From a virus, in the IMG/VR virus record IMGVR_UViG_3300042893_000309, positions 1 to 64,000 of that record: a stretch of DNA of 64,000 nt; one strand, written 5' to 3'. Numbering within the stretch: the stretch's first letter is position 1; the number at the start of each line of letters is the position of its first letter. Made by a program: the position numbers and the translations under genes. The notes under the pieces were generated by a model. The model saw nothing but the letters and a program-made list of their open reading frames with translations. It did not search any database and was not told where the DNA came from. Below, in pieces: positions 7,617 through 15,536 of this stretch.

Positions 7617-8579
7617 TCATTTGTATTTTGCCTGAAATGGTTCAGCATACTGCTGAATGCTGTCAATCATACGTTTCATATCGTATAGTTGACAAAATTT
7701 TAATAGTCTAATGCCCACTTGATCAACAGTCTTGGGTACAGCATTAGTTGTAATTGTTTCTTTAATAAAAGACTTAATGTCTTCAGGCTGTGCTTTAAGG
7801 TCGATCAGCTGACGATTACGGTGGTAGTCATCTAGCACCCTGTGTTCACCGCCATTGTGATCAACCCACCTCTGCAACATGAGATTGTTCCACGCGAAGC
7901 CTTTGTTACTGCGGTCCTTAAATGCGTCTTCTAATTTGTTCTTACGAACTTTAGGATAGGCACTAAAGACATTATCGCTACTATCGCCACGCATACACTT
8001 CTCGAACAAAATCCATTCAGGATTAGGAATATCTTTAGGCAAGCCAGTCTTAGTGTCTTTAACCATTTTACCTTTTTTATCAAAGATGCCTTCGATAGTG
8101 GTAAGTGTTTCAGCTACGCCGTTATACTGTTTGACATTGTCGGCAATCAGCTGATGAAAATCGCTGTCTGTTGAAATGATCACGTGGCTATCATCAGGAT
8201 GATCCGCAATGAACCCAGCAATTAAATCGTCTGCTTCTAGCTGACTATGTTGTAATACTGTACAGTTAGTTTTCTCTGTAATGAACTTTTTAAACTCGTC
8301 AAACGCTTCCCAGAACAACTTATCTTCTTCTGCTTCTTTGACAGTCATGGCCGCACGAGTTTCTGCCCTATTAGCCTTGTAGGGCTTGTAATAATCTTTG
8401 CGCCAGCTTCGACCTTCGAGGCAGAAGACCACGTGCTTCCCTTCAAAGTCATTCCATGCTTTTTTGATACTGTTAAATGTGATATGGAATGCCATACCTA
8501 CTTTAATATCGGCATCGCCGCGAATAACGTGTCTAGCACGAAAGAATGTGTTAGCAGTATCAACTAAAATATATGTCAT
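7617..8579 (-). CDS. rnh: 5'-3' flap/RNase H-type exonuclease (T4 Rnh-like)
   Basis: A 320-residue FEN-family nuclease that removes RNA primers and flaps from lagging-strand fragments. Conserved acidic clusters are visible: LVDTANTFFRAR at the N-terminus, EADDLIAGFI in the middle and ISTDSDFHQLI shortly after. The latter two supply metal ligands of the active site. T4 RNase H is 305 residues, so the length fits. It is encoded apart from gp43 and gp45 but on the same strand. Its start overlaps the upstream gene by 4 nt. Confidence 0.85.
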   Translation of the reverse strand: MTYILVDTANTFFRARHVIRGDADIKVGMAFHITFNSIKKAWNDFEGKHVVFCLEGRSWRKDYYKPYKANRAETRAAMTVKEAEEDKLFWEAFDEFKKFITEKTNCTVLQHSQLEADDLIAGFIADHPDDSHVIISTDSDFHQLIADNVKQYNGVAETLTTIEGIFDKKGKMVKDTKTGLPKDIPNPEWILFEKCMRGDSSDNVFSAYPKVRKNKLEDAFKDRSNKGFAWNNLMLQRWVDHNGGEHRVLDDYHRNRQLIDLKAQPEDIKSFIKETITTNAVPKTVDQVGIRLLKFCQLYDMKRMIDSIQQYAEPFQAKYK

Positions 8580-9046
8580 GAAACCTCTGACTTGCCTTTG
8601 GCAATTGGAACTACGTTAATATAACCGGCACCTCTACTAGTGTCCAGACCTTCCTCGCCTAGCATGTTTCTAACAATGTCACGGAACCAACGATCTACAA
8701 TCTCTTCGTCCGGGTCACCATCGAAACCGTATCCAGCTTGTTTCAATTGTAACACAAAAAGTTCATTCCAGTCAAGCTCAAAGAAGCCATTACGGATATT
8801 ATCTTTGTTAACGTGCGTATCCAAAACACTTACCCACGGCTCGCCTTTGGCAGTAGCACGATCTTTTGGTGTCATCTTGGCAACGGCTTCTGCCTTCTGC
8901 GCTGCCTCGGCGGCATCGAGTGCGGTTTTAGCAATCTTGGCAGAATCTTCTGCGGCTTTTAATGACGCTTCTGCTTCCTCTTTAGCCTTGGCCTTTATCT
9001 TATCGATGCCGGTTAAGCGTTCAATTATGTCTGTTATTTTCCCCAT
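8576..9046 (-). CDS. Conserved phage protein with N-terminal coiled coil
   Basis: The Ala/Lys/Glu-rich N-terminal third (about residues 15-60) should form a coiled coil. A conserved-looking domain then follows with ELDWNELFVLQLKQAGY and VDRWFRDIVRNML. I chose the ATG at 9046 because a GGGGGA sequence lies just before it; the ATG at 9058 has no ribosome binding site. Function unknown. It overlaps the end of queE. Confidence 0.65.
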   Translation of the reverse strand: MGKITDIIERLTGIDKIKAKAKEEAEASLKAAEDSAKIAKTALDAAEAAQKAEAVAKMTPKDRATAKGEPWVSVLDTHVNKDNIRNGFFELDWNELFVLQLKQAGYGFDGDPDEEIVDRWFRDIVRNMLGEEGLDTSRGAGYINVVPIAKGKSEVS

Positions 9047-9894
9047 CCGTTCCCCCATAAGTCTACGTGTAGTCTTGGGCTATAGTAATAGCCTCTTTTT
9101 AATGCTTCGTCGGCAATGTGTATACGATTACCATCATACACACTGACAACACCGCCCACAGGCATAACGTACACCGGTCCTACAAAACCTGCGTCACGAT
9201 ATGCCATCACAGCTTGATCAACTTCGTCAAAGTGTTCTAACTGATCCACTACGAATTTCAAATATACAAAACCGTATTGTTGATAGTCTGCTACCACATC
9301 GGGTTTAACAGCATCATTCCATTTTTCTCCGCTTGCGCTTAATTTAGGACTTACGCTAAATGTAATTTCTCTAAACGAGTGATACCAATTATCTAAAAAT
9401 GTTTTAAATTCTTCATGTAACGGCTGGGTACCGTTTGTTTCAAATGTTAGATTTTTTAAATCCTGCATTTTTGTATGATTCAGTAATGCGGGATATAACT
9501 GTTGCCAGCCCAGCAAAGGCTCACCGCCTGTGATAACAAGATGTACATCGTTACCGTTGCTTTGTACCCAAGTATTTTTATTAGGTGTTAATCCCAGTAT
9601 CTTAGATACAATCTCGTCAATGGTATAATAAGGACTTAGTTCTTTGAATGCCGGATGCCAACTAGCATAGCTATCACAACCTGTGTTAACTAAGGGTAAT
9701 TGTTCAAATGTTTTGTAAAGGTGAACACTGTTAGCAATAGGTTCTACCTCGTTAGTTAGTTCGCCTTTAGGCATGCCAAATCCAGCACATTTAAAATTAC
9801 ATCCGAATGTTCTTAAGAACACACTAGGTACACCAATAAATCTACCTTCGCCTTGTGCTGAATAAAATACCTCACTGATTTTTATCTTGTCCAT
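9034..9894 (-). CDS. queE: 7-carboxy-7-deazaguanine synthase-like radical SAM enzyme (QueE)
   Basis: QueE converts 6-carboxy-tetrahydropterin to 7-carboxy-7-deazaguanine (CDG) using SAM and a 4Fe-4S cluster. The 286-residue protein opens with the QueE signature ISEVFYSAQGEGRFIGVPSV and carries ITGGEPLL, the SAM-binding GGEP. The cluster motif is odd. C32 and C36 fit CxxxC, but the third Cys, in the QueE-like context GCDSYASW, is C73 instead of three residues after C36, so about 36 extra residues lie in between. I use the ATG at 9894; an earlier ATG at 9918 lacks a ribosome binding site. FolE, a QueD-like protein and DpdA are encoded in the same window. Confidence 0.85.
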   Translation of the reverse strand: MDKIKISEVFYSAQGEGRFIGVPSVFLRTFGCNFKCAGFGMPKGELTNEVEPIANSVHLYKTFEQLPLVNTGCDSYASWHPAFKELSPYYTIDEIVSKILGLTPNKNTWVQSNGNDVHLVITGGEPLLGWQQLYPALLNHTKMQDLKNLTFETNGTQPLHEEFKTFLDNWYHSFREITFSVSPKLSASGEKWNDAVKPDVVADYQQYGFVYLKFVVDQLEHFDEVDQAVMAYRDAGFVGPVYVMPVGGVVSVYDGNRIHIADEALKRGYYYSPRLHVDLWGNGWGK

Positions 9895-10123
9895 CTTCTT
9901 TCTCTTTCTTAAATTCATTGTACGAAGTAGTAATACTATCCCATACTGCCCACTTAAACAACCAAGACAACAAGGATGTTAAACCTAATACTAGCAATAA
10001 AGCACCAATAATTCCAGGTAGTAGAAATCCTATAATAACAGAAGTCATAGCAATAACATAAACCTTTTGCCAAGGTTTCCATTTACTCCATTGCCATACT
10101 ACAAAATTGTAAACGTCTTTCAA
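9872..10123 (-). CDS. Small membrane protein
   Basis: An 83-residue protein with two hydrophobic segments (about residues 22-40 and 42-60) and a charged tail, EFKKEKEDGQDKNQ. No family recognised. It overlaps queE by 23 nt and the upstream gene by 4 nt. Confidence 0.6.
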   Translation of the reverse strand: MKDVYNFVVWQWSKWKPWQKVYVIAMTSVIIGFLLPGIIGALLLVLGLTSLLSWLFKWAVWDSITTSYNEFKKEKEDGQDKNQ

Positions 10124-10437
10124 TTTTTTAAACTTTCCAATGTTGCGATTTTGGCAATACGTTCTCCAAAATCTTGATCTTGTGTAATTATGTATGTTTG
10201 ATGATCACTGCGATCCTGTCTGCGATCATATCGACTAAATTCTACTATTTTACCACCTATGGCATTATAGACTTTAAAGTGTAGCGTTGGTTCACTATCG
10301 ATAGACTGTTTGCTAACAGCTATACCTATACCTATACTACCTTTAGATATTGTGTTATAATGTACTGGTTGTTCTTCCCGTGCGTTTTCCCAATCATCTC
10401 GCACCCATTTAATTACCATTCTTTTAAACCAGTTCAT
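10120..10437 (-). CDS. Conserved phage protein
   Basis: A 105-residue protein with basic N-terminal MNWFKRMVIKWVRDDW and a central beta-rich part (GIGIAVSKQ, LHFKVYNAIGGKIVEF). Similar proteins occur in T4-like phages, to my recollection without known function. It has ATGA-type overlaps on both sides. Confidence 0.62.
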   Translation of the reverse strand: MNWFKRMVIKWVRDDWENAREEQPVHYNTISKGSIGIGIAVSKQSIDSEPTLHFKVYNAIGGKIVEFSRYDRRQDRSDHQTYIITQDQDFGERIAKIATLESLKN

Positions 10438-10652
10438 TTACATATCTCCAACCAATTATCTAATTTTTTTGCTGCCTCGTCGAACTCTAAAGCCCACACC
10501 GTAGCATATATTGTAGCATCTTCTATACGTAAGTCAAATGGTACTACGCCATTAATTCTAAAATCTTCCGGCACTCTAGTAGTAACTTCGAATTCTTGTA
10601 AATTCTTAGCACGACTAATAAAGTGATCCATTATATCTTTAGCTGTTTCCAT
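10434..10652 (-). CDS. Hypothetical protein
   Basis: A 72-residue acidic protein with mixed alpha/beta composition, beginning METAKDIMDHFISRAKNL. No motif recognised. It directly follows the 10654-11154 gene and has an AGGAG ribosome binding site. Confidence 0.58.
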   Translation of the reverse strand: METAKDIMDHFISRAKNLQEFEVTTRVPEDFRINGVVPFDLRIEDATIYATVWALEFDEAAKKLDNWLEICK

Positions 10653-10653
10653 A

Positions 10654-11154
10654 TTACTCCTTTGGAAATTCTTGACTAAAAGGCCACGATGTATTTGGAT
10701 CGGGTCTCGGCTTTAGCTTAACATTCTCTTCAATAACTTCACCTGTTATTTCATCACAAAGGCTAACTTGATATGGAGCAATAATATGTACAGCACAATC
10801 TTCCTCCTGCCAATCATGTTCTCCATCATAGAGCCAACCTGAGCCACCTTCGTAGTAGAGTTCTTTGAGTTCTTGTTGTTCTAATTCTGAAATGTCATCG
10901 CTGAATTCCCACTCGACACTAATGCTGTCATCGAACTCACAACCCCACCCTACATCGGTCTTAGCGTAGGCAACATCATCTCCTTCCCACGGAAGATTAC
11001 AGTCTAAGTCTTCTTCGATAAAGCCTTGACCCCAACGATATGTTTCGTCAATGTTAAACCAACTAATAGATCCATCTTCGTTTTCACGAAACATCTCTAC
11101 GTGATATACAATGCTTTTCTTTTCTAAAGGTTTTATAAGATAAACGTGGCTCAT
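10654..11154 (-). CDS. Acidic tryptophan-rich phage protein
   Basis: A strongly acidic 166-residue protein with many Trp residues (YRWGQGF, WGCEFDD, GSGWLYDGEHDW). A net negative charge of this size can reflect DNA mimicry, but nothing specific supports that here. No domain recognised. Its ATG overlaps the stop of the 57-residue membrane ORF upstream. Confidence 0.55.
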   Translation of the reverse strand: MSHVYLIKPLEKKSIVYHVEMFRENEDGSISWFNIDETYRWGQGFIEEDLDCNLPWEGDDVAYAKTDVGWGCEFDDSISVEWEFSDDISELEQQELKELYYEGGSGWLYDGEHDWQEEDCAVHIIAPYQVSLCDEITGEVIEENVKLKPRPDPNTSWPFSQEFPKE

Positions 11155-11324
11155 TTAAACATCCTTGCATCTAAGATAATTGCTGCACCCAAGATTAGCC
11201 ATACTATTCCAGGCCAAACACTACCACCGGCGATTGCGGCAATACCAGAACCTAAGTTAACACCACCGACTAGGTAGCCGATCGTTTTACGGTTACGACC
11301 AAACCATTCAAAAAACTTATTCAT
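11151..11324 (-). CDS. 57-residue membrane protein
   Basis: A short gene filling the gap before the 10654-11154 gene. The protein starts MNKFFEWFGRNRKTIGYLVG and has two hydrophobic stretches (about 17-32 and 36-51). It is supported by tight packing: its ATG overlaps the stop of the next upstream small gene (TAATG), and its stop overlaps the following ATG (ATGA). Confidence 0.6.
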   Translation of the reverse strand: MNKFFEWFGRNRKTIGYLVGGVNLGSGIAAIAGGSVWPGIVWLILGAAIILDARMFK

Positions 11325-11437
11325 TATATTTCCTTAATGTAGTATTGTGAAGCAGGGTATGTTTGTTGTAGCCATTCTAACAAGCCTTCTTCGACTGGCA
11401 AGCGAATGCTTTCAAACTTGTTTGTAATATATTTCAT
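11324..11437 (-). CDS. 37-residue hypothetical protein
   Basis: A very short gene beginning MKYITNKFESIRLPVEEGLL. It is framed by an ATGA overlap with the end of folE and a TAATG overlap with the next gene, the pattern used throughout this genome. No function can be inferred. Confidence 0.5.
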   Translation of the reverse strand: MKYITNKFESIRLPVEEGLLEWLQQTYPASQYYIKEI

Positions 11438-12180
11438 CGCGGAGCAAACTCCTGTTGCATCTTAATGTTGTCAAAGAATTCTTTCTTAGTACCCATGTCT
11501 GTATTAAATGCGCCTTTGAGTACTGTAGTCTGTGTCAATGAGCTATGTGCCATAATGCCACGATTCTCACAGCATCCGTGTGTGGCTTGAATATACACTG
11601 CTACGTTTTCTGATTCAGTAGCTTTGCTAATCTCACGGGCAATGTCGTTACAAAGTTCCTCCTGGAGAGTACCGCGTCGAGCACACCACTGAGCGATCCG
11701 TGTGTATTTCGAGAGACCAATAAGTTTATTAGCGGCAATGATACCGATGTAGGCAACCCCAGATACAGGCTGGTGATGATGAGAACACATACTTCGAAGT
11801 TCACTACGTACCACAAGCATACCTTCGTAACGGTCCTCTGAATCATTGGGAAATGCTGTTGCGTCTGGTGCTCTTTCATATCTTCCTGCCATAATTTCAT
11901 TAAAATACATTTTAGCAAGACGTCTTGCGGTGCCTTTACTGTTGGGATCATTCTCGCGATCAATTAGTAACTTATCTAAGATTTGTTCGAATGCCGGTGT
12001 TGCTTCGTCAATTAGTTTTTCTACGTCGCCTTCGTGTAGATAATCACTGATGTTATCGCCAGCCCAAAACCGTTTGTTATCACGTTTCATCTTAAAGCGA
12101 AGATGATCTCCTAGATATGCTTCTTGATAACCGCCATCACCTGCCATTGCGTCAAGTGCTGTTTCTTTTTTATCTGTCAT
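11434..12180 (-). CDS. folE: GTP cyclohydrolase I
   Basis: The 248-residue enzyme opens GTP to dihydroneopterin triphosphate, the first step of folate and of 7-deazaguanine synthesis. Family motifs are clear: CSHHHQP (zinc Cys and catalytic His pair), GLSKYTRIAQWCARR (substrate binding) and the C-terminal CCENRG that replaces HECMTMRG and retains a zinc Cys. With QueE and DpdA in the same window, the pathway use is more likely DNA base modification than folate. It has its own sigma70-type promoter (12224-12253) and an AGGAAA ribosome binding site. Confidence 0.92.
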   Translation of the reverse strand: MTDKKETALDAMAGDGGYQEAYLGDHLRFKMKRDNKRFWAGDNISDYLHEGDVEKLIDEATPAFEQILDKLLIDRENDPNSKGTARRLAKMYFNEIMAGRYERAPDATAFPNDSEDRYEGMLVVRSELRSMCSHHHQPVSGVAYIGIIAANKLIGLSKYTRIAQWCARRGTLQEELCNDIAREISKATESENVAVYIQATHGCCENRGIMAHSSLTQTTVLKGAFNTDMGTKKEFFDNIKMQQEFAPR

Positions 12181-12223
12181 TTTATTTTCCTATGTTAAGG
12201 CAGAGGTCATTGCCATTTGTATT

Positions 12224-12253
12224 AGTATACACTATTATTTAGGTTTTTGTCAA
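12224..12253 (-). promoter_or_regulatory. Sigma70-type promoter for folE
   Basis: In minus-strand sense TTGACA (12248-12253), an 18-bp spacer and TATACT (12224-12229). The -35 lies inside the 3' end of the upstream dehydrogenase-like gene. The leader is about 37 nt. Confidence 0.72.
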
Positions 12254-13036
12254 CCTTAGTAATGTATTTTTCTTAACTGCTTCTTTCAAAACATTTAAAT
12301 TTATATCTAGTGTTTCTGCGTACTTTAATAAGGCACTAGTATCTTTGGGAAAACACATACCGCCGAATCCGTTGTACCCATCTGGACCCGGTACTTGGGT
12401 ATGGCTGATGTTAATGCGATTGTCTTTGGCAACCATGCCTCGAATCCTATTCCAGTCATGTCCTTGCGCTTTTGCCAATTGACACATCTCGTTCATAAAA
12501 ACTACCTTGGTTGCTAGAAACGAATTAATAATATATTTTACCATGGCAGCTTCGCCAATAGTACAGAACACTGAATCTACATTTGGTTTGGTATATTTTA
12601 TAACACGTTCTGCTTCTCTTTGATAGGCCAGTGTGCTACCGCCAATAATAGCCCAGTTTTCTTTGGCATAATCCTGAGCAGCATTAGCGGCAGTTAAAAA
12701 TTCAGGCACATGTACTAGATTGGAATATTGGGTTTGTAAATATTCGTATACATTGGGAGTAGCTGTCACTTTTGAAATGATGACCCCTTTAAAGTTTTTT
12801 AAATTAGTCAACGTAGATACTAGGGGCAGAGTATTACAACTTCCATCATCATTCATGGGACTAGGTACACAAACAAACACAGCTTCGGCATCTGTTAAAT
12901 CAGCGTATGTGCTGTTAAAACCTTTACTAGGATCTGTATCGATAATTACCAGGTTGGCAAATCCTTCATAGTTGGAGGCAATAGCACTACCAACAAAGCC
13001 GCATCCCACGATACCAATTTTTGGCAGATCAAACAT
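12239..13036 (-). CDS. UDP-glucose/GDP-mannose dehydrogenase-like protein, short form
   Basis: Full-length enzymes of this family oxidise nucleotide sugars to uronic acids. Here the Rossmann NAD-binding domain (IGIVGCGFVGSAIA) and the central helical domain with the active-site Cys motif GFGGMCFPKD are present. The protein ends soon afterwards at 266 residues, against about 400 for typical enzymes, so the C-terminal nucleotide-sugar-binding domain is missing. It may use another substrate or work with a partner. The start at 13036 is chosen for its GGGAGAA ribosome binding site; 26 upstream codons are open but lack one. Confidence 0.78.
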   Translation of the reverse strand: MFDLPKIGIVGCGFVGSAIASNYEGFANLVIIDTDPSKGFNSTYADLTDAEAVFVCVPSPMNDDGSCNTLPLVSTLTNLKNFKGVIISKVTATPNVYEYLQTQYSNLVHVPEFLTAANAAQDYAKENWAIIGGSTLAYQREAERVIKYTKPNVDSVFCTIGEAAMVKYIINSFLATKVVFMNEMCQLAKAQGHDWNRIRGMVAKDNRINISHTQVPGPDGYNGFGGMCFPKDTSALLKYAETLDINLNVLKEAVKKNTLLRLTKT

Positions 13037-13310
13037 TATTTTCTTTCTCCCATTCACCTCTACCATGATCCCAGTGTCGATTATCGTAAAAATTAAAATG
13101 TACACAATAACCAAACAGGCCTGCTTCTAAGTCTAGTCCCGCATGACTTTGACGTACAGTCCAATTGAACATGAGAGACATTAATGTGAAATCTCGAGTA
13201 ACTTCTAATTCAATATGTTTATTTTTAAATGGAGTATTGTATGCACGGCACCACAAATTCTTAAAGGTGTTACTCCAAGGGTTGCGGATGTTAAAGTTAA
13301 ATGAAATCAT
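13029..13310 (-). CDS. Hypothetical phage protein
   Basis: A 93-residue, aromatic-rich protein (FNFNIRNPWSNTFKNLW, FGYCVHFNFYDNRHWDHGRG) of T4-like conserved type, function unknown. It overlaps the downstream dehydrogenase-like gene by 8 nt and the upstream gene by 4 nt. Confidence 0.6.
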   Translation of the reverse strand: MISFNFNIRNPWSNTFKNLWCRAYNTPFKNKHIELEVTRDFTLMSLMFNWTVRQSHAGLDLEAGLFGYCVHFNFYDNRHWDHGRGEWEKENNV

Positions 13311-13489
13311 ATGTAATCTACTGATTTTTTAGTTCGCAGTTTTCTACACTCGGCTTTAACTTCGGCTGGATAGTCGGGATGAAATTCTGACAAACTACAA
13401 TCGTAGATTCTGCCTCCATCATCCGGCACTGTTACTAGTATTAAGAATGCCAATACTAGAAATATTAGTGCTACTACTGCTTGTTTCAT
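13307..13489 (-). CDS. Small single-pass membrane or exported protein
   Basis: A 60-residue protein with an N-terminal hydrophobic segment (residues 4-20, VVALIFLVLAFLILVTV) and a short polar domain with two Cys (YDCSLSEF, ECRKLR). The polar part is probably periplasmic. Function unknown. Confidence 0.58.
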   Translation of the reverse strand: MKQAVVALIFLVLAFLILVTVPDDGGRIYDCSLSEFHPDYPAEVKAECRKLRTKKSVDYI

Positions 13490-13806
13490 GAATTGATATC
13501 TCCTTGATATCGTGGAATCATATGTATGTGGGGATATTTACCGTCTTGCCCGGCAATATCTCCCACACTTTGAACTAGGTTAAATCCCTGCCACTTTTCA
13601 GATTCGATTCCGTCGTAGCCCCACTTATAGGCTGCTCTGTAAGTTTCGAAGAGACAGTCCATTGATTTTTGGGTAGGCACAAAACACAAATACCCTTCAC
13701 AGGGTGCTGACGGGTCTTTAAAAATCCAAAACTTTGTTGTTCTGTATTCGATTTCTTTCCAAGGAGCGCTGCCATCATTTAGTGCCTTTTCGATATCTGT
13801 TGTCAT
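13486..13806 (-). CDS. HIT-like protein with degenerate triad
   Basis: A 106-residue protein whose C-terminal half fits the HIT (histidine triad) nucleotide hydrolase pattern: GFNL, GDIAGQ, then HIHMIPRYQGD. The usual HxHxH is here YxHxH: the first His is replaced but the middle, catalytic His is kept. HIT enzymes cleave nucleoside phosphoramidates or dinucleoside polyphosphates. Activity is uncertain. Confidence 0.6.
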   Translation of the reverse strand: MTTDIEKALNDGSAPWKEIEYRTTKFWIFKDPSAPCEGYLCFVPTQKSMDCLFETYRAAYKWGYDGIESEKWQGFNLVQSVGDIAGQDGKYPHIHMIPRYQGDINS

Positions 13807-13812
13807 TACAAT

Positions 13813-14016
13813 TTACGATACTAGACTTTGTGCTAATATTTTAAGTTCGTCATCGGTCATAAAAAACTGATAAGTTGAGGTCATGTCAACTTCTCCGTTT
13901 ATATTTTTACATTCTTGTATAAACTCAAGAGCATTTAGTGTAGCTGGGTTTACACATTTCCAGCTTTTAACCCTCAGTCTAAATCCTGCTGTATCTTTAA
14001 TTATGCTTTCTTTCAT
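13813..14016 (-). CDS. Hypothetical protein
   Basis: A 67-residue protein with two Cys (KCVNPAT, ECKN) and no recognisable motif. Its start overlaps the upstream acidic protein by 4 nt. Confidence 0.55.
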   Translation of the reverse strand: MKESIIKDTAGFRLRVKSWKCVNPATLNALEFIQECKNINGEVDMTSTYQFFMTDDELKILAQSLVS

Positions 14017-14252
14017 TGTAGTGTCCTTTTGTCTTCTCCGGCTAGACTGTTAATAAGTTTTTCAGCCCATTCGGGTTCTTCTTCCAGTAATTCTTCTAAG
14101 TCTACTTGACGACTTTGTTCGAACAGCTCACCTGAATGTGCCATTTTGGTAATTTCAGCAATCATTTCTTCAAGCTCTTCTTGCGAGCCTTCAAAATCGT
14201 CAAAAGCGCCTGGCGCAAATTCGATAGTGAGTGGTTTCTTTTCATCAGTCAT
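14013..14252 (-). CDS. Small acidic protein
   Basis: A 79-residue, very acidic protein (FEGSQEELEEMIAEI, VDLEELLEEEPEWAEKL), probably helical. No function recognised. Confidence 0.55.
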   Translation of the reverse strand: MTDEKKPLTIEFAPGAFDDFEGSQEELEEMIAEITKMAHSGELFEQSRQVDLEELLEEEPEWAEKLINSLAGEDKRTLQ

Positions 14253-14730
14253 AGTCGCCTTTTATACGTTCAAAAGTTTTATATTTTTCCAAAGCATTGA
14301 TATATTCATCAAACAGTTTCTTTAGCTTAGGATGCTTCTTCTCTAGTATAACATCTCTTTCAGGAATACACAAGACTTTTTCGATTGTGTTTAACCGTTC
14401 TTCTAAATCTCTATCATTTATAACAACTTTGCCTTTGACAGTTAAAGTTGCATCTTTTTCCAAAACAATTTCGTCTTTGCCAGATGGCACAGTCATAATA
14501 GGTTTGCCATTGCTATTATTAAATTGAGTGCTTGAATTAGTCCAACTAGTACCATTCAATCCGCTTGTTAAAAACTGACCACTGCTGCCACCACCTAGAC
14601 TTGTATTATTAGTAGTATAAACTGTTCCAACTGTTAGTGGTGTTGTAGCAAGTGGTATTGTACCGTAGCCAACACTCACTGTACTGCCAACAAACCCATT
14701 ACTGACGACGTTGTTCAAGGTATTGCTCAT
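14245..14730 (-). CDS. Fibre-like N-terminus with conserved phage C-terminal domain
   Basis: The N-terminal 90 residues are Gly/Ser/Thr/Asn rich and include GQFLTSGLNGTSW, the same GQ-x-L-NG-x-W module found in the tail-fibre genes at 46922, 57699 and 61427. The C-terminal part (NDRDLEERLNTIEKVL) is helical and resembles a short conserved domain of T4-like marine phages. It could be a small virion or adaptor protein, although it lies within a metabolic block. Confidence 0.55.
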   Translation of the reverse strand: MSNTLNNVVSNGFVGSTVSVGYGTIPLATTPLTVGTVYTTNNTSLGGGSSGQFLTSGLNGTSWTNSSTQFNNSNGKPIMTVPSGKDEIVLEKDATLTVKGKVVINDRDLEERLNTIEKVLCIPERDVILEKKHPKLKKLFDEYINALEKYKTFERIKGDYD

Positions 14731-15178
14731 TGTGTATCCATTTGTTCTTTACAAGAAAGCCCCATTCTCTTTTTTGTGGTCCTGGCATAAACAATGTCCA
14801 CGCCGTTATATTAGGATCAAGCTCAATGCGATGATATGATGTGGCTTTACAAATACGGAAATGTCCAGGCCCCCGCCACTTTGCTATCTCAGTTATCTTT
14901 CGACCGTCTGAATTAAATTGTGGAATCCATTCCCAATAGCCGCCTGACAGTATTAAAGTAAAATAAGGCCATGGATGATCATGTACGTCATCGGGATCCG
15001 ATTTAAGAAACTTGTGTAGAAACACATTAAAGGGAAAACGGTTTCTGTCTTTAAGGAAGATATAATAACGTTCGAGATATGGCTCTTCACTAACTCTGTC
15101 CATAATAATTCTTTTTCTGTCATGCTGTTCTAACCAAGCAAAAAACTTATTCTTTATCTTTTGGATTATCATAATCAT
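14699..15178 (-). CDS. Cupin-like phage protein
   Basis: A 159-residue protein with a His-rich pattern HDHPWPYFTLILSGG and a later SYHRIEL, which looks like the two metal-binding halves of a cupin (RmlC-like) barrel. Similar proteins occur in T4-like cyanophages. The role may be sugar or small-molecule modification, given the surrounding glycosyltransferase and oxidoreductases. Several in-frame ATGs make the start uncertain; 15178 has a GGAT sequence upstream. Confidence 0.55.
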   Translation of the reverse strand: MIMIIQKIKNKFFAWLEQHDRKRIIMDRVSEEPYLERYYIFLKDRNRFPFNVFLHKFLKSDPDDVHDHPWPYFTLILSGGYWEWIPQFNSDGRKITEIAKWRGPGHFRICKATSYHRIELDPNITAWTLFMPGPQKREWGFLVKNKWIHNEQYLEQRRQ

Positions 15179-15536
15179 CCTTTACAAGTGTATACACTGT
15201 TCGAAAATTTCTTAATGCGATTTCTAGTCCAGGATACTGTTTGCACATATTTTGAACACGTTGCCAGTCCGGAAACAAGTCTACAAATTCTACAGAGCTT
15301 CCCCAACTAATTTGATAATCGGTGTTAAGTGTAATAGTATCGCTAGATAACGTTGTATATGTAACCCCACTTCCACTGCCAGTTATTGATATAGTGTTCA
15401 TATTTGTATCAATATAATAACCAGACGATGCGTGTAAATCAGAAGGTAACTCTATAGTAAACGTGTCTCCCAATGCTATAAAAGACTCAGTTGGCAAGTC
15501 GCTTAATAAGTTCTGTTGCTGAGAAGAATTGCTCAT
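15147..15536 (-). CDS. Conserved phage protein, beta-rich
   Basis: A 129-residue protein with a Ser/Thr-rich beta N-terminal part (GDTFTIELPSDL, SISWGS-like strands) and a helical C-terminus (DWQRVQNMCKQYPGLEIAL). Function unknown. It overlaps both neighbours by 30-50 nt, long for this genome. Confidence 0.58.
   Translation of the reverse strand: MSNSSQQQNLLSDLPTESFIALGDTFTIELPSDLHASSGYYIDTNMNTISITGSGSGVTYTTLSSDTITLNTDYQISWGSSVEFVDLFPDWQRVQNMCKQYPGLEIALRNFRTVYTLVKDDYDNPKDKE

Noticed and set aside
8640-9146. Plus-strand open frame of 168 codons opposite a conserved gene and the end of queE
   Set aside because: Ser/Ala-rich antisense of a coiled-coil region; no support for expression.
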